Shown: one piece after another, positions 37,896 through 46,130 of the stretch
Numbering within the stretch: position 1 is the first letter of the stretch
Layout: each line of letters begins with the position of its first letter
DNA from: GWB2-37-7 sp942492835
Lineage (GTDB): Bacteria; Bacillota; Clostridia; Lutisporales; Lutisporaceae
NCBI GenBank assembly: GCA_942492835.1
Contig: OW818645.1
Span: 1,860,001 to 1,924,000, forward strand
Direction: 5' to 3'
Length of the DNA stretch: 64,000 bases
Notes under the pieces: generated by a model
What the model was told of the DNA's origin: nothing
Seen by the model: the letters and a program-made list of their open reading frames with translations, nothing else
The model's database searches: none
Translations under genes and position numbers: made by a program

Positions 37896-37922
37896 GACGC
37901 TGGTGATATGTAAAAAGTTTTG
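37896..37922 (-). promoter_or_regulatory. Candidate SigV autoregulatory promoter
   Basis: On the minus strand CAAAAC, 17 bases, CGTC. This matches the AAC / CGTC pattern of ECF sigma factors of the SigV/SigW group and lies directly upstream of sigV-rsiV. Confidence 0.6.
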
Positions 37923-37986
37923 AGCATGTGAATTATATACTATTTATTTTATCAATGTCACAATTTTGTCACATTAGCCCACTAAA

Positions 37987-38015
37987 AAAACACTTACCAT
38001 AAAAGTAAGTGTTTT
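37987..38015 (-). terminator. Terminator behind the OPT-pqqD-like pair
   Basis: A stem AAAACACTTAC / GTAAGTGTTTT with a seven-base loop and seven T residues after it on the minus strand. It sits 50 bases past the stop of the PqqD-like gene; the T-run on the other side is shorter. Confidence 0.85.
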
Positions 38016-38064
38016 ATATATTAGCCATCCCAGCGCTTCTTCCAACGCAGTGCCATCTTTTGTA

Positions 38065-38415
38065 TTAGAAATTTGTTTTTTCTATATAGTGACAATTAAC
38101 GTTGATATGGTTTAAGAATAACAATAATCTTTCATAAAGCGGGTGAGCTTTATCACCATACTTTGCTTCTAGATTTTCTCCAATATCTTTTACAGTTTTC
38201 TTGCCATCTATTTGTAAAAATGCATAACCGCTATATTCATCCAGAGAAATTTTTGTATATTCTGGAATTCTAAATTTAAGTTTTCTAAAGAACTTTTGGA
38301 GCTTATGATCTTGTTTTTTAAGTATAGTCACAATATTGTCTTTATCTACTTCATATTCTAAATTATCAGAGATTTTAAATATTATATTTAAAACTTCCTC
38401 GTCGTTATTTAGCAT
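38065..38415 (-). CDS. PqqD-like small protein
   Basis: 116 residues. The central part (SGYAFLQIDGKKTVKDIGEN) has the winged-helix pattern of PqqD/RRE proteins, which bind peptide precursors for radical SAM or other maturases; the N-terminal ~50 residues are not recognised. It overlaps the OPT transporter gene by 11 bases and so is translated together with it. No peptide precursor or maturase is adjacent. In this setting it more likely acts with the transporter than in RiPP synthesis, but this is a guess. Confidence 0.65.
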   Translation of the reverse strand: MLNNDEEVLNIIFKISDNLEYEVDKDNIVTILKKQDHKLQKFFRKLKFRIPEYTKISLDEYSGYAFLQIDGKKTVKDIGENLEAKYGDKAHPLYERLLLFLNHINVNCHYIEKTNF

Positions 38416-40336
38416 CTTTCACCTTACTATTTAGCAAAGGTATTATAGTAGCTATTATTAGAACTGCTAATAGTATAAATGCCATTCCATTAGAAGCAGC
38501 GAATCCACTTGGTCCACTTCCTTTTATAACACCTAATACTTGAAGTATTATGCCGACAAGCCCTATTATTGAACCACCAGCAACAAGCCCAGAAGATAAA
38601 CTTATACCATTTGCTACTTTAACTTCTTTTTCTTTTTCAGATTTAGAAGTGCTTTCTATAAATAAACGAATTAATGCACCTATTAATATTATAGAAGTTG
38701 TAGATATTGGTAGGTAGAATCCTATAGCAACTGTCATTATAGGAAGTTTTAATAAGTATAAAACAACTCCCATAACAGCACCAGTAATTATCATAGCCCA
38801 AGGTAATTGACCTGACATTATCCCAGCAGTTAATGTTGACATTAAATTAGCTTGAGGTAGTGCAAATGGAACGTTATCACCAGTCATTGCAAGTTTGCTA
38901 GAAAGTAATAATATAACACCGACAACTACTGCAACACCAACTATACTAGCTATAGTGAAGTATTTATCCATTTCTCTTTTGTCCCCACCTATAATAAAAG
39001 TAACTTTTTGTGATTGACAATAACCACCAGCTATAGCTATGGCTATAACTATAAATGTACCAAATAAAAGTAAGGATCTGTTGTTTTCAGGATTTTTCCA
39101 TCCCATTACAACGAATAATAATGTTACAATAACTAAAGCAGCTATAGTCATACCAGATACAGGAAGGTTTGATGTTCCTATAGTACCAGTTAAACGACCA
39201 GAAACTATAACAAATAATAATGATAAGAATAATGATAATATAGATGCAGTTATTGCCATTAATATATTACCACCAGATATCAAGAAGCCTGAAATAAAAC
39301 CTACTATTACACCACCAATTAATATTAAGTTCGCAGAAGATGAATTACCAGAACTATTTGATGACTTAGCATTAAGAGTTTCTTTTATAGAAGATATTAT
39401 AGTAGGTATAAGCTTTATAGCACCTATTAAGCCACCAGAAAGCATCATACCAGCGCCGATATATTTTACATAACTACCAGCTATATTTTTAACTAGCATA
39501 GCATTTATACTAACATTAGGATCATTCCATATAGTTGCACCTTCTTTTGCAAAAGAAGAGAAGTAACCTATTAAAGGCATAATCCCGAAGTTAGCTAATA
39601 TAGAACCAGCAAACATAGTTAAAGAAACATCTAAACCAACTATGAATCCTATACCTATTAATAGGGGGTTAACTTCAATTTCAAATTTCCACTTGTAGAA
39701 AGATTCGTTTATGTAGCTTATAACATTGTTAGCTACATTTAAGAATGAACCAGTTATAACAGTTATAACGCCACTTACTCCGAACCCAATTCCCATGTAC
39801 TTCATTGATTCTCCCGCACCTTCTGAAGCAATAAGTGTTTCAGATATAGCCATTGACTCAGGGTACATTAATTTACCGTGTTCTTCAACTAATAAGTAAT
39901 TGTAAACAAGAGAAGCTATTCCTATACCGAACAAAACTCCACCTACTCCAACAGCAAAGCCTTCAAAAAAAGAAATTTTGGAGCCTATTAAAAGAACTGC
40001 TGGTAAAACGAATATCATACCACTAGCAACTGATTCTCCACCGCTTGACATACCTTGAAGTAAATTTTTGCCTAGGATACCTTTTTGTTTAGCAAATATA
40101 GCTATAAATGCTGAACCTATTATAGAACCAGGTATACCCGCCGCAACTGTAAGCCCTGATTTCATTCCGGAATAAGCAGTAGATGCTGTGAATAATACAG
40201 CCAAAATAGTACCGATTATTAATACAGCAACATTTCCACCAGATTTAAAACCACTGGAAACATAAGGAACGTAGTCTTTACCAGCTACGCCACCATATGC
40301 ATCTTTAGATAATTTTTTAGATAATTTATTATCCAT
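38405..40336 (-). CDS. OPT-family oligopeptide transporter
   Basis: 643 residues with about 15 hydrophobic segments across the whole length. Family signs include KDYVPYVSS, TASTAYSGMKSGLTVAAGIP near residues 50-70 and the long conserved NLLQGMSSGGESVASGMIF stretch. Bacterial OPT proteins import di- to hexapeptides or metal chelates by proton symport. Length and topology are normal. The start follows AAAAGGAGATATAGATT. It is the first gene of a two-gene unit with the PqqD-like gene. Confidence 0.92.
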   Translation of the reverse strand: MDNKLSKKLSKDAYGGVAGKDYVPYVSSGFKSGGNVAVLIIGTILAVLFTASTAYSGMKSGLTVAAGIPGSIIGSAFIAIFAKQKGILGKNLLQGMSSGGESVASGMIFVLPAVLLIGSKISFFEGFAVGVGGVLFGIGIASLVYNYLLVEEHGKLMYPESMAISETLIASEGAGESMKYMGIGFGVSGVITVITGSFLNVANNVISYINESFYKWKFEIEVNPLLIGIGFIVGLDVSLTMFAGSILANFGIMPLIGYFSSFAKEGATIWNDPNVSINAMLVKNIAGSYVKYIGAGMMLSGGLIGAIKLIPTIISSIKETLNAKSSNSSGNSSSANLILIGGVIVGFISGFLISGGNILMAITASILSLFLSLLFVIVSGRLTGTIGTSNLPVSGMTIAALVIVTLLFVVMGWKNPENNRSLLLFGTFIVIAIAIAGGYCQSQKVTFIIGGDKREMDKYFTIASIVGVAVVVGVILLLSSKLAMTGDNVPFALPQANLMSTLTAGIMSGQLPWAMIITGAVMGVVLYLLKLPIMTVAIGFYLPISTTSIILIGALIRLFIESTSKSEKEKEVKVANGISLSSGLVAGGSIIGLVGIILQVLGVIKGSGPSGFAASNGMAFILLAVLIIATIIPLLNSKVKDAK

Positions 40337-40489
40337 AATCTATATCTCCTTTTGTATTTTTTAAGTTACAGAAATAATTATAAAATATATTTGAATTCTA
40401 TATTAGAAAATTCAATACACTCATTATTCCCTAAAAATACAAAATAAATTTATTACGGACTCCAACTAAGGATATGTGTCAGGTGCACA

Positions 40490-41059
40490 TTACTTTAAAT
40501 TATCGAAGATCTTTATTGACTCATATTCAATTGGTGTACCATTAAAGTTTGTAAATGTTTCAACATCTTTTATTGGTCTTTTCATGTCAAGTGAAAAAAC
40601 ATAACTTCCAATACCTCTAATTTTCCACTCACCATCATCTTTTATAAAAGCATACCGTTCACCAGCTAGATTTCCAAAGCCCTCATGATATATTTTAACA
40701 AAAATATATTTATTGAAGCCATCCTCACTGGTATACACTTTTGAAATATCTAGAAAATAAGGTACTTGAGTTACAACAGCCATATTACCATCGTCGTTAT
40801 ATAGTTTCTCTAATCTACCAAAAAACTCATTACTATAATATGGATGAATGAATCCATCTATTTTGTCTTTAAAGTCCTCAAAGGAAACTTTACGAATTTC
40901 AGCTAATACAAGGCTTTTCTCAAGTTCAACAACATTATTAATTAAACTTGTGTCTATATTATTTGCTGCCACTGTCTTATTTTTATCTGTAATATAGAAA
41001 TATGAAGCTGTAAAAATCAGGACGACTACTAAAATAATTATAATGATTTTTTTGTACAT
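40490..41059 (-). CDS. Hypothetical membrane-anchored or secreted protein
   Basis: 189 residues. One N-terminal hydrophobic segment (4-22) with a lysine pair ahead could be a signal anchor; there is no lipobox cysteine. The remainder is hydrophilic and ends in a region (YAFIKDDGEWKIRGIGSYVF) that recalls small NTF2-like or lipoprotein domains measured against a ligand. I do not recognise the family. It stands alone between two AT-rich gaps, and a copy of the ATATGTGTCAGG repeat motif touches its 3' end. Confidence 0.7.
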   Translation of the reverse strand: MYKKIIIIILVVVLIFTASYFYITDKNKTVAANNIDTSLINNVVELEKSLVLAEIRKVSFEDFKDKIDGFIHPYYSNEFFGRLEKLYNDDGNMAVVTQVPYFLDISKVYTSEDGFNKYIFVKIYHEGFGNLAGERYAFIKDDGEWKIRGIGSYVFSLDMKRPIKDVETFTNFNGTPIEYESIKIFDNLK

Positions 41060-41382
41060 AATCTATCAACCCCTTTTTTGCTTATCATCCCATATATATA
41101 TAAATATGTCAAATTGATGAATATGTTAATTGTTTGGTATTAATCACTATCTGCTAGTTTAATGTTACAGTTATACCAAATATTATACAATATGTGGTTA
41201 AAGTTAATTTATCTATGGAAACAACATTGCTATAGCATTGCCAGCAAATAATAAAGCAATTAAAGGATACATAGTATGAGAAAGACAAAATTAAATACAT
41301 TCTTTGTAACTTTGCTAATAACTGTATAACTACGTTGCCCGACACATATCATCTCCACTTAAAGATAACTAACTTCATATAA
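41060..41382. other. Intergenic region with a dispersed repeat
   Basis: About 320 AT-rich bases between two minus-strand genes. The only recognisable element is AACTGTATAACTACGTTGCC followed by CGACACATAT (41322-41351), which matches the reconstructed uninterrupted target of the group II intron. A 63-codon frame on the minus strand here lacks a ribosome binding site. Confidence 0.5.
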
Positions 41383-41413
41383 AATACCTCTGATAAGCTC
41401 AGAGGTATTTTAG
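41383..41413 (-). terminator. Terminator behind the PBECR4-like gene
   Basis: A perfect 13-base stem AAAATACCTCTGA / TCAGAGGTATTTT with a five-base loop, 37 bases past the stop codon. T-rich tracts follow on both strands. Confidence 0.85.
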
Positions 41414-41449
41414 TTTTTTACATTAATTATTAGTTTTTAATTATTTATT

Positions 41450-42133
41450 TTATTCTTCTACAGTAACAGCACTTTCATCTAAAGCATCTTTCATAAACTT
41501 TAGCCCCTGATAGTCAGAAATGTTGTCCACATCAAGCTTTTTAAGCATTGCCTTAGGGCATCTACTTATCTCAATCCCATTAAAGTCCTTCGATAAATAG
41601 GTAAGATCAGTATATAATTCATCCTCGATTCTTTTTGAAAATATCGCAATCACTTTTTCTGTTTTAACAACCAAACCTCTTATATCCTCTTTTAATGATG
41701 TTGCTGGGACATAGAATTCATCATCTTTATTTAATCCAATACAAGCTGTTATATTTCCTGCCAATTTACCAATATATAACTTAGGTCTATAGTTGTTAAA
41801 ATCTCCAATCATTTTTACACTTTTATTTATATTCATTAATTGTGGCAATACTGATAACTTTAACTCTGTTGTACCATCTGTTCTTAATTCAAAATCATAT
41901 AGTGATAACTTGTGATTTAGACACTTTTTATAAAATTGTGTTGCACTTATCTTTTCATTAGGAATAACAACTCCTGTTAAATGTTTAAAGTTAGACTTAT
42001 GAAACTTTACTTCTATAAAATTCAAATTAACTTTATTAACCAATGAAATAAATAAAAAGTTCCTGTTTTCCAAGTTTTCTCTATATAATTCTGCACTTTT
42101 AATAATTATTTTTAATGCATCTGCCTTTTTCAC
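41450..42133 (-). CDS. Possible PBECR4-type (barnase/EndoU/ColE5/RelE-like) protein
   Basis: 227 residues. The N-terminal ~90 residues, with a helix, the strand FLFISLVNKVNLNFIEVKF and then HLTGVVIPN ... FYKKCLN, resemble the PBECR4 family of small RNase-like toxin domains found in phage and mobile elements. I recognise this by pattern only. The second half (residues ~110-215) is unassigned. No immunity gene is adjacent, and no export signal is visible, so an intracellular role fits better than a secreted toxin. The start is GTG 42133 with GAGGGA seven bases upstream; an ATG at 42175 lies inside the terminator hairpin of the neighbouring unit and is unlikely. Confidence 0.5.
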   Translation of the reverse strand: MKKADALKIIIKSAELYRENLENRNFLFISLVNKVNLNFIEVKFHKSNFKHLTGVVIPNEKISATQFYKKCLNHKLSLYDFELRTDGTTELKLSVLPQLMNINKSVKMIGDFNNYRPKLYIGKLAGNITACIGLNKDDEFYVPATSLKEDIRGLVVKTEKVIAIFSKRIEDELYTDLTYLSKDFNGIEISRCPKAMLKKLDVDNISDYQGLKFMKDALDESAVTVEE

Positions 42134-42160
42134 TATAGTTCCCTCACATAATACCAAGTA

Positions 42161-42199
42161 AAAAAGAGTACACACACCGCAGTGAGATATACTCTTTTT
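42161..42199 (-). terminator. Terminator hairpin ahead of the PBECR4-like gene
   Basis: A stem AAAAAGAGTA / TACTCTTTTT with an 18-19 base loop and a run of six T residues on the minus strand. It would end transcripts coming from the operon at 42783-45476, or attenuate read-through into the PBECR4-like gene. Confidence 0.6.
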
Positions 42200-42207
42200 G
42201 AATAGCT

Positions 42208-42311
42208 GATTTTTCTGTTGTCTGCCAACTACACGCTCATATGTCGTGCATTACTTTCGGATTTTTCTGTTGTCCGCCAACTGCATGCACATACGTCATG
42301 CAAAAATTTCA
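42208..42311. repeat. Two direct repeats of 52 bases
   Basis: Unit 1 (42208-42259) and unit 2 (42260-42311) both begin GATTTTTCTGTTGTC/GCCAAC and continue with CGCTCATATGTCGTGCA or GCACATACGTCATGCA. About 80 percent of positions agree. A third, broken start (GATTT) follows. There is no spacer diversity as in a CRISPR array. Function unknown. Confidence 0.75.
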
Positions 42312-42561
42312 GATTTAAGTGTCAGCCACACTATTTAAATCACACAATTTATAAAACATCATCTATAGATTAATTAGAGTATAAAATATTTCATTCCTTG
42401 AGTCAATGATTATTTCATGTACTTTTTAGTTTATTATCCTTGATATCCATATTTATACATATTATTATCCTATTTTTATTATACTCCTAAAATATAATAT
42501 GTGCAAATGATAAATAAAGATACTTATTATGTTTTTGATATATCTTTTCTATAATATTTAT

Positions 42562-42642
42562 CACTAAAAAACCTCCTGATAATATCGTTTCGTTAATACT
42601 ATAATACCAAAAGGACTGTATTAAATCAATAACTGGATAACC
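42562..42642 (-). repeat. Dispersed hairpin repeat, copy A
   Basis: On the minus strand it reads CAGTTATTGATTTAATACAG, then a hairpin with CCTTTTGG ... CCAGGAGG-like arms, ending GGAGGTTTTTTAG. It aligns along about 80 bases with copy B at 46051-46130. It has terminator form and lies just downstream of the 42783 gene. Confidence 0.65.
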
Positions 42643-42782
42643 ACCCATGATTATCGAATCACAACCAGCAATGAAAATAATTAACTACTGCCGCTGATTT
42701 TGCTATATTATAAATCTATTTTCGTGTTAACTTCGTTACCTGGCACATATCCACATACCCATATATAGCCTTTATACAATAA

Positions 42783-43976
42783 CTATTTAAGAAGATTAAT
42801 ATCATACTTTCTATCTACTTTAATTGCATTCAACGCTCCTACTGTAGCATCAATTATATCACTGTTAAATGCCCTACTGCCTAAGCTAAACCCTTTACTA
42901 CTTAATTCTTCATTATTGTTTTTCACCTTATTCAGTAAGTCAATTATATGATTTATCCTATTTTTAGGCTCCTGCTGTATAATATCAAGCCATTGTCGCC
43001 TTAATTCTACAAAGAAGTGTTTAAATGGTGCAGGCTCTGCCCAAATAATATTTGCTGGATTAGGGCTATTTATCATTTCTCCACAAAATTCACAAGTCGG
43101 ACCAAAATAGTTTTTTAGTCCTCGTCTATATGCTAAAGACAATTGTTGTTGTTTAAATTCACTTAACGAATTAGCATCATAATACCAAGTGCCTCGTCTT
43201 TGAATATTATCTTCTTCAGATTCAACAAATATATCTGGATCAAAACTTCTTACATTTCTAAAGTTGCCACTTGCTATTACATCAACACCTGCAGCTCCAT
43301 ATATAATGGATTGTTGATTAGAATATCCCATTATTATTTCTTTACCTGCTACCTTTAAGCTTATCAAAGCATCTAATAACGAGTACAAGTACTCCTCATC
43401 ATCAACTAAGTATTTTGGAGATTTTAAAACAATATAAAACCCATTCACAGGATAGCTAATACAATTACTTATTAATTCATCAAAAACATCTTTATTTTTC
43501 ACTATATCCTGTCCAAGGGCAAGAGTTAAAAACATCTTATAATTAGGACTGTACTCACGTGAACTATCAATAAATGCTTCCTGCATATCATACCAGTCTT
43601 TACCTATTGAATTTATATATCTTCCAGGTAAAATCACTTCATCAACATGCATTTTATTTATCTGGTACTCGATTACATTTGTACAAAAGTCCTTAGCAAC
43701 GGAATTATTAAAGGCAATAGTCTCAAATGGTATGTCCCCGAAATACGGAAATTTTAATAACTTTTCTAGATTAGTTGCAGGAATATAAAATTGGGGATCA
43801 AATAAAACTTTAACTTTACGTTTCTTAAGCATACTCGAATGATTCTCTAGAGTAGAAACATCAGATGAACAACTTAATGCTCTAGGGGAAAGTATAAACC
43901 CTATATCAGGGAACTTATTAGCAAATTCATTGTTAATTTTCATCATGCCATAGCCTTGTTGTAGATAAAATCCCAT
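42783..43976 (-). CDS. Unrecognised 397-residue protein, last gene of a nuclease-kinase operon
   Basis: No known family was recognised with certainty. Alternating strands and helices, such as VKVLFDPQFYIP, VDEVILPGRYI, NGFYIVLKSP, KEIIMGYSNQQS, and YGAAGVDVIASGNFR at the end, suggest a TIM-barrel enzyme; TGT/DpdA-like base-exchange proteins are one possible comparison. A CEFC pair (near residue 305) could bind a metal but the usual TGT zinc pattern is absent. The ATG is three bases after the kinase stop codon, behind GAGGTGG, so translation is coupled. Context, not homology, points to a defence or stress role together with the kinase and nuclease. Confidence 0.8.
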   Translation of the reverse strand: MGFYLQQGYGMMKINNEFANKFPDIGFILSPRALSCSSDVSTLENHSSMLKKRKVKVLFDPQFYIPATNLEKLLKFPYFGDIPFETIAFNNSVAKDFCTNVIEYQINKMHVDEVILPGRYINSIGKDWYDMQEAFIDSSREYSPNYKMFLTLALGQDIVKNKDVFDELISNCISYPVNGFYIVLKSPKYLVDDEEYLYSLLDALISLKVAGKEIIMGYSNQQSIIYGAAGVDVIASGNFRNVRSFDPDIFVESEEDNIQRRGTWYYDANSLSEFKQQQLSLAYRRGLKNYFGPTCEFCGEMINSPNPANIIWAEPAPFKHFFVELRRQWLDIIQQEPKNRINHIIDLLNKVKNNNEELSSKGFSLGSRAFNSDIIDATVGALNAIKVDRKYDINLLK

Positions 43977-43978
43977 TA

Positions 43979-44821
43979 TTATTCCACCTCACTTAATAGA
44001 TCAAGCATATATTTTGAAGAAACAGGCCTACGATGTACTGTTTTTTGTAAACAATTATATATCATATCAGATAGAATTTGAGGACTACACTCAAGTTTTG
44101 GAGGATTATAATTTAATGATTTAATCATAATAGCTTCCTTAGTTTTACACCCTTCACCAAATGGGTTATATCCTTTTAAGCATTCATACATTACAACTCC
44201 CCATGAAAACAAATCCGTCCTATTACATATAAGTTTTTTTTGATTTTTAATTTGCTCTGGAGCTGCATAGCCAACTGTCATTGGACCAAAAAAGGCCATA
44301 TCAGCAGTAAGTGATTCCTTTTCTAAATCCCTTGCAATACCAAAGTCTAGGATTACAACTCTATTCGTTGAAATCATAATGTTTTCAGGTTTTATATCCC
44401 TATGGACTAGCTTATAATTATTAATCTCATTTAATGCTATAAGAATTTCCTTACCAATATAAAGAGTCTCTTGTATTCCAAGACATCCTTTACAAATCAG
44501 CATATCTCTTAAAGTTTCTCCGTCTATAAATTCTTCTATGATATATATGTACTTGACCCCATCGTTTTCTATAAAATTAAATTCATATAGTTCAGCAAAG
44601 TGCTTATCTTTAAGTATTGATGCTATTTCCAATTCCCTTAATGCTCTGCTTTTTGAATTATCAGATTTTATTTCTAAAAGCTTTAACGCAATTTTACCAT
44701 AAACCTGATGTTGTCCTTTAAAAACAATCTTTTGTCCACCTATATTACATTTTTCAAGCCCTGTTACTTGAGGGAACCGTTTAATACAAATTTCAATCAA
44801 TTGACTCTCATACGCACTCAA
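43979..44821 (-). CDS. Hanks-type Ser/Thr protein kinase, cytoplasmic
   Basis: 280 residues, only a kinase domain. The glycine loop is degenerate (NIGGQKIVFKG, 27-36). The ATP-binding lysine is K47 (IALKLL), with an alpha-C glutamate at ~E63/65. The catalytic loop H140-R-D142-IKPEN, DFG (159-161) and the YAAPEQ activation end are intact, so it should be active. There is no PASTA, transmembrane or other sensor region, unlike housekeeping PrkC kinases. Its first codons overlap the nuclease-like gene by 14 bases, and the next gene follows after two bases. Such solitary kinases occur in phage-defence cassettes (for example Stk2). A defence role is inferred. Confidence 0.9.
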   Translation of the reverse strand: MSAYESQLIEICIKRFPQVTGLEKCNIGGQKIVFKGQHQVYGKIALKLLEIKSDNSKSRALRELEIASILKDKHFAELYEFNFIENDGVKYIYIIEEFIDGETLRDMLICKGCLGIQETLYIGKEILIALNEINNYKLVHRDIKPENIMISTNRVVILDFGIARDLEKESLTADMAFFGPMTVGYAAPEQIKNQKKLICNRTDLFSWGVVMYECLKGYNPFGEGCKTKEAIMIKSLNYNPPKLECSPQILSDMIYNCLQKTVHRRPVSSKYMLDLLSEVE

Positions 44822-45476
44822 TAAATTTCCCCCTTATTAACTGCTCATTTAACTGCCAAACTATAGGGCAATTTACTATACCCTTTTTTGCAGTTCTTAA
44901 TAGTGTTTTAATTGAATTATCCTCTTTGAGAATAGATAATCCAACTCCTCTAGTTCCACATTCTTCTATTGATTTATTCATTATTGAATCTGATATTTCA
45001 GGCAGCAATATATAAGAATCATTTGTAAACCACAGATGCCTCTCAGCTTGCTCTATTGCTTGCTTCCATTTAGACAATTTTGCTTCATATACCCATATTC
45101 TCTTAATTATCATAGCATCCCTATAAGTTTTTGCTTTTATATAATGTTTATTAGTATCAATTAATTTTAAATCACATAAACTCTCTTTATTCCTTTTAAA
45201 CTCAGCCTTACTGCAAGATAAATAATTAAATAATGTTTCTTCTTTTACCCAACTTTTCCCACAAAGATATGTCATTGAATAACTCATTATTTTTGTAAAT
45301 TCAGTATTTTTATAATCCTTTTTCCTTTTTTCAAGCCTTTTTTCATCATACTCAATTATAATTACATCAGGCCTGCCAAAATTTGTATCCACTTCTCTCA
45401 TTATTATTGATGGCCCTTGGGGGGCAATACTGCTTATAAAAGTTTCCACCAATTTTGCCTCATTTTCCCAATTCAT
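44808..45476 (-). CDS. PD-(D/E)XK nuclease-like protein
   Basis: 222 residues. The motif GRPD (34-37) followed by hydrophobic VIIIEY, and later VYEAKLSKWKQAIEQAERH with E131-A-K133, fits the PD-(D/E)XK nuclease core including the Q/A helix that follows it. Between them (~60-125) lies a helical segment that may be an inserted winged helix (YLSCSKAEFKRNKESLCDLKLI). This layout is common in restriction and defence nucleases and in some sensors that bind but do not cut DNA. It is first in the operon, with a promoter 42 bases upstream and GGAGGG before ATG. The call rests on motif reading only. Confidence 0.65.
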   Translation of the reverse strand: MNWENEAKLVETFISSIAPQGPSIIMREVDTNFGRPDVIIIEYDEKRLEKRKKDYKNTEFTKIMSYSMTYLCGKSWVKEETLFNYLSCSKAEFKRNKESLCDLKLIDTNKHYIKAKTYRDAMIIKRIWVYEAKLSKWKQAIEQAERHLWFTNDSYILLPEISDSIMNKSIEECGTRGVGLSILKEDNSIKTLLRTAKKGIVNCPIVWQLNEQLIRGKFIECV

Positions 45477-45517
45477 AACTTCATACCCTCCTAAAACCTC
45501 ATAACATATTTGAAATC

Positions 45518-45546
45518 ATTATAGCATTATCTTTCCTTATAACCAA
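45518..45546 (-). promoter_or_regulatory. Promoter of the nuclease-kinase operon
   Basis: On the minus strand TTGGTT, 17 bases, TATAAT, about 42 bases before the ATG of the nuclease-like gene. Confidence 0.65.
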
Positions 45547-46050
45547 ACTCATAATCAAATGCTACTCTTAAACAAGTTGTGTTATGTATGTCTAGGTATT
45601 TACACCAATTATTTACATATAAACATTATAACTTCCATGTAAAATTATAGCATCGATACCTATTTTATGCAACAAATTGATATTTGCGCGTAATAGTTTA
45701 GTAATCATCCAAAAGACAAAAGCCTTAAATTGTGTGGTTTAAAGCCTCATCATGATCTCTCAAAAACATATTTTTTTATGTATAAATTTACTGATAGAAC
45801 AGGCATAAAAAAGCAGCATGGCTTGGGTTCACCCTGCTATCCTTAACATAATAAGCGCTAGGGAAAGCACTGATAAAGTCATCACATTTGAAAAATCTAC
45901 GTTTATTGGGAGTAATAAATCATTGCTTAGTGTAATAAAATCCTATATAGCGTATTGTAGAACTTAAAATTTTAAAATATTAGTTTTTAAAATTTTAATG
46001 TGGTGTTTATCAGCGGTTTCCCAGGCACGACAGTTGGTCAGTTATTGGTC
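45547..46050. other. Intergenic region with one weak terminator
   Basis: Around 500 bases without genes. A hairpin AGCAG ... CTGCT followed by six T residues on the minus strand lies at 45805-45838 and may stop transcripts from the intron side. The long AT palindrome TTAAAATTTTAA-like at 45963-45998 is also visible. No other structure was recognised. Confidence 0.4.
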
Positions 46051-46130
46051 GAATAAAAAACCTTCTGATAATATTATTAATCTTATATTACCAGAAGGGC
46101 TATATTAAATCTATAACTGTATAACTTCGG
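46051..46130 (-). repeat. Dispersed hairpin repeat, copy B, 3' exon of the intron
   Basis: Reading the minus strand: CCGAAGTTATACAGTTATAG, ATTTAATATAG, then a strong hairpin CCTTCTGGTAATAT / ATATTATCAGAAGG followed by TTTTTT. It resembles copy A at 42562-42642 over nearly its whole length and forms the sequence immediately downstream of the group II intron. Confidence 0.7.

Noticed and set aside
39039..39473. 144-codon plus-strand frame opposite the OPT gene
   Set aside because: Antisense shadow of a membrane protein gene; repetitive I/P/N composition.
41154..41345. 63-codon minus-strand frame
   Set aside because: No ribosome binding site, composition like noise, and it runs through a dispersed repeat.
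42208..42311. Short CRISPR array
   Set aside because: Only two adjoining similar units with no spacers between identical repeats and no cas genes.
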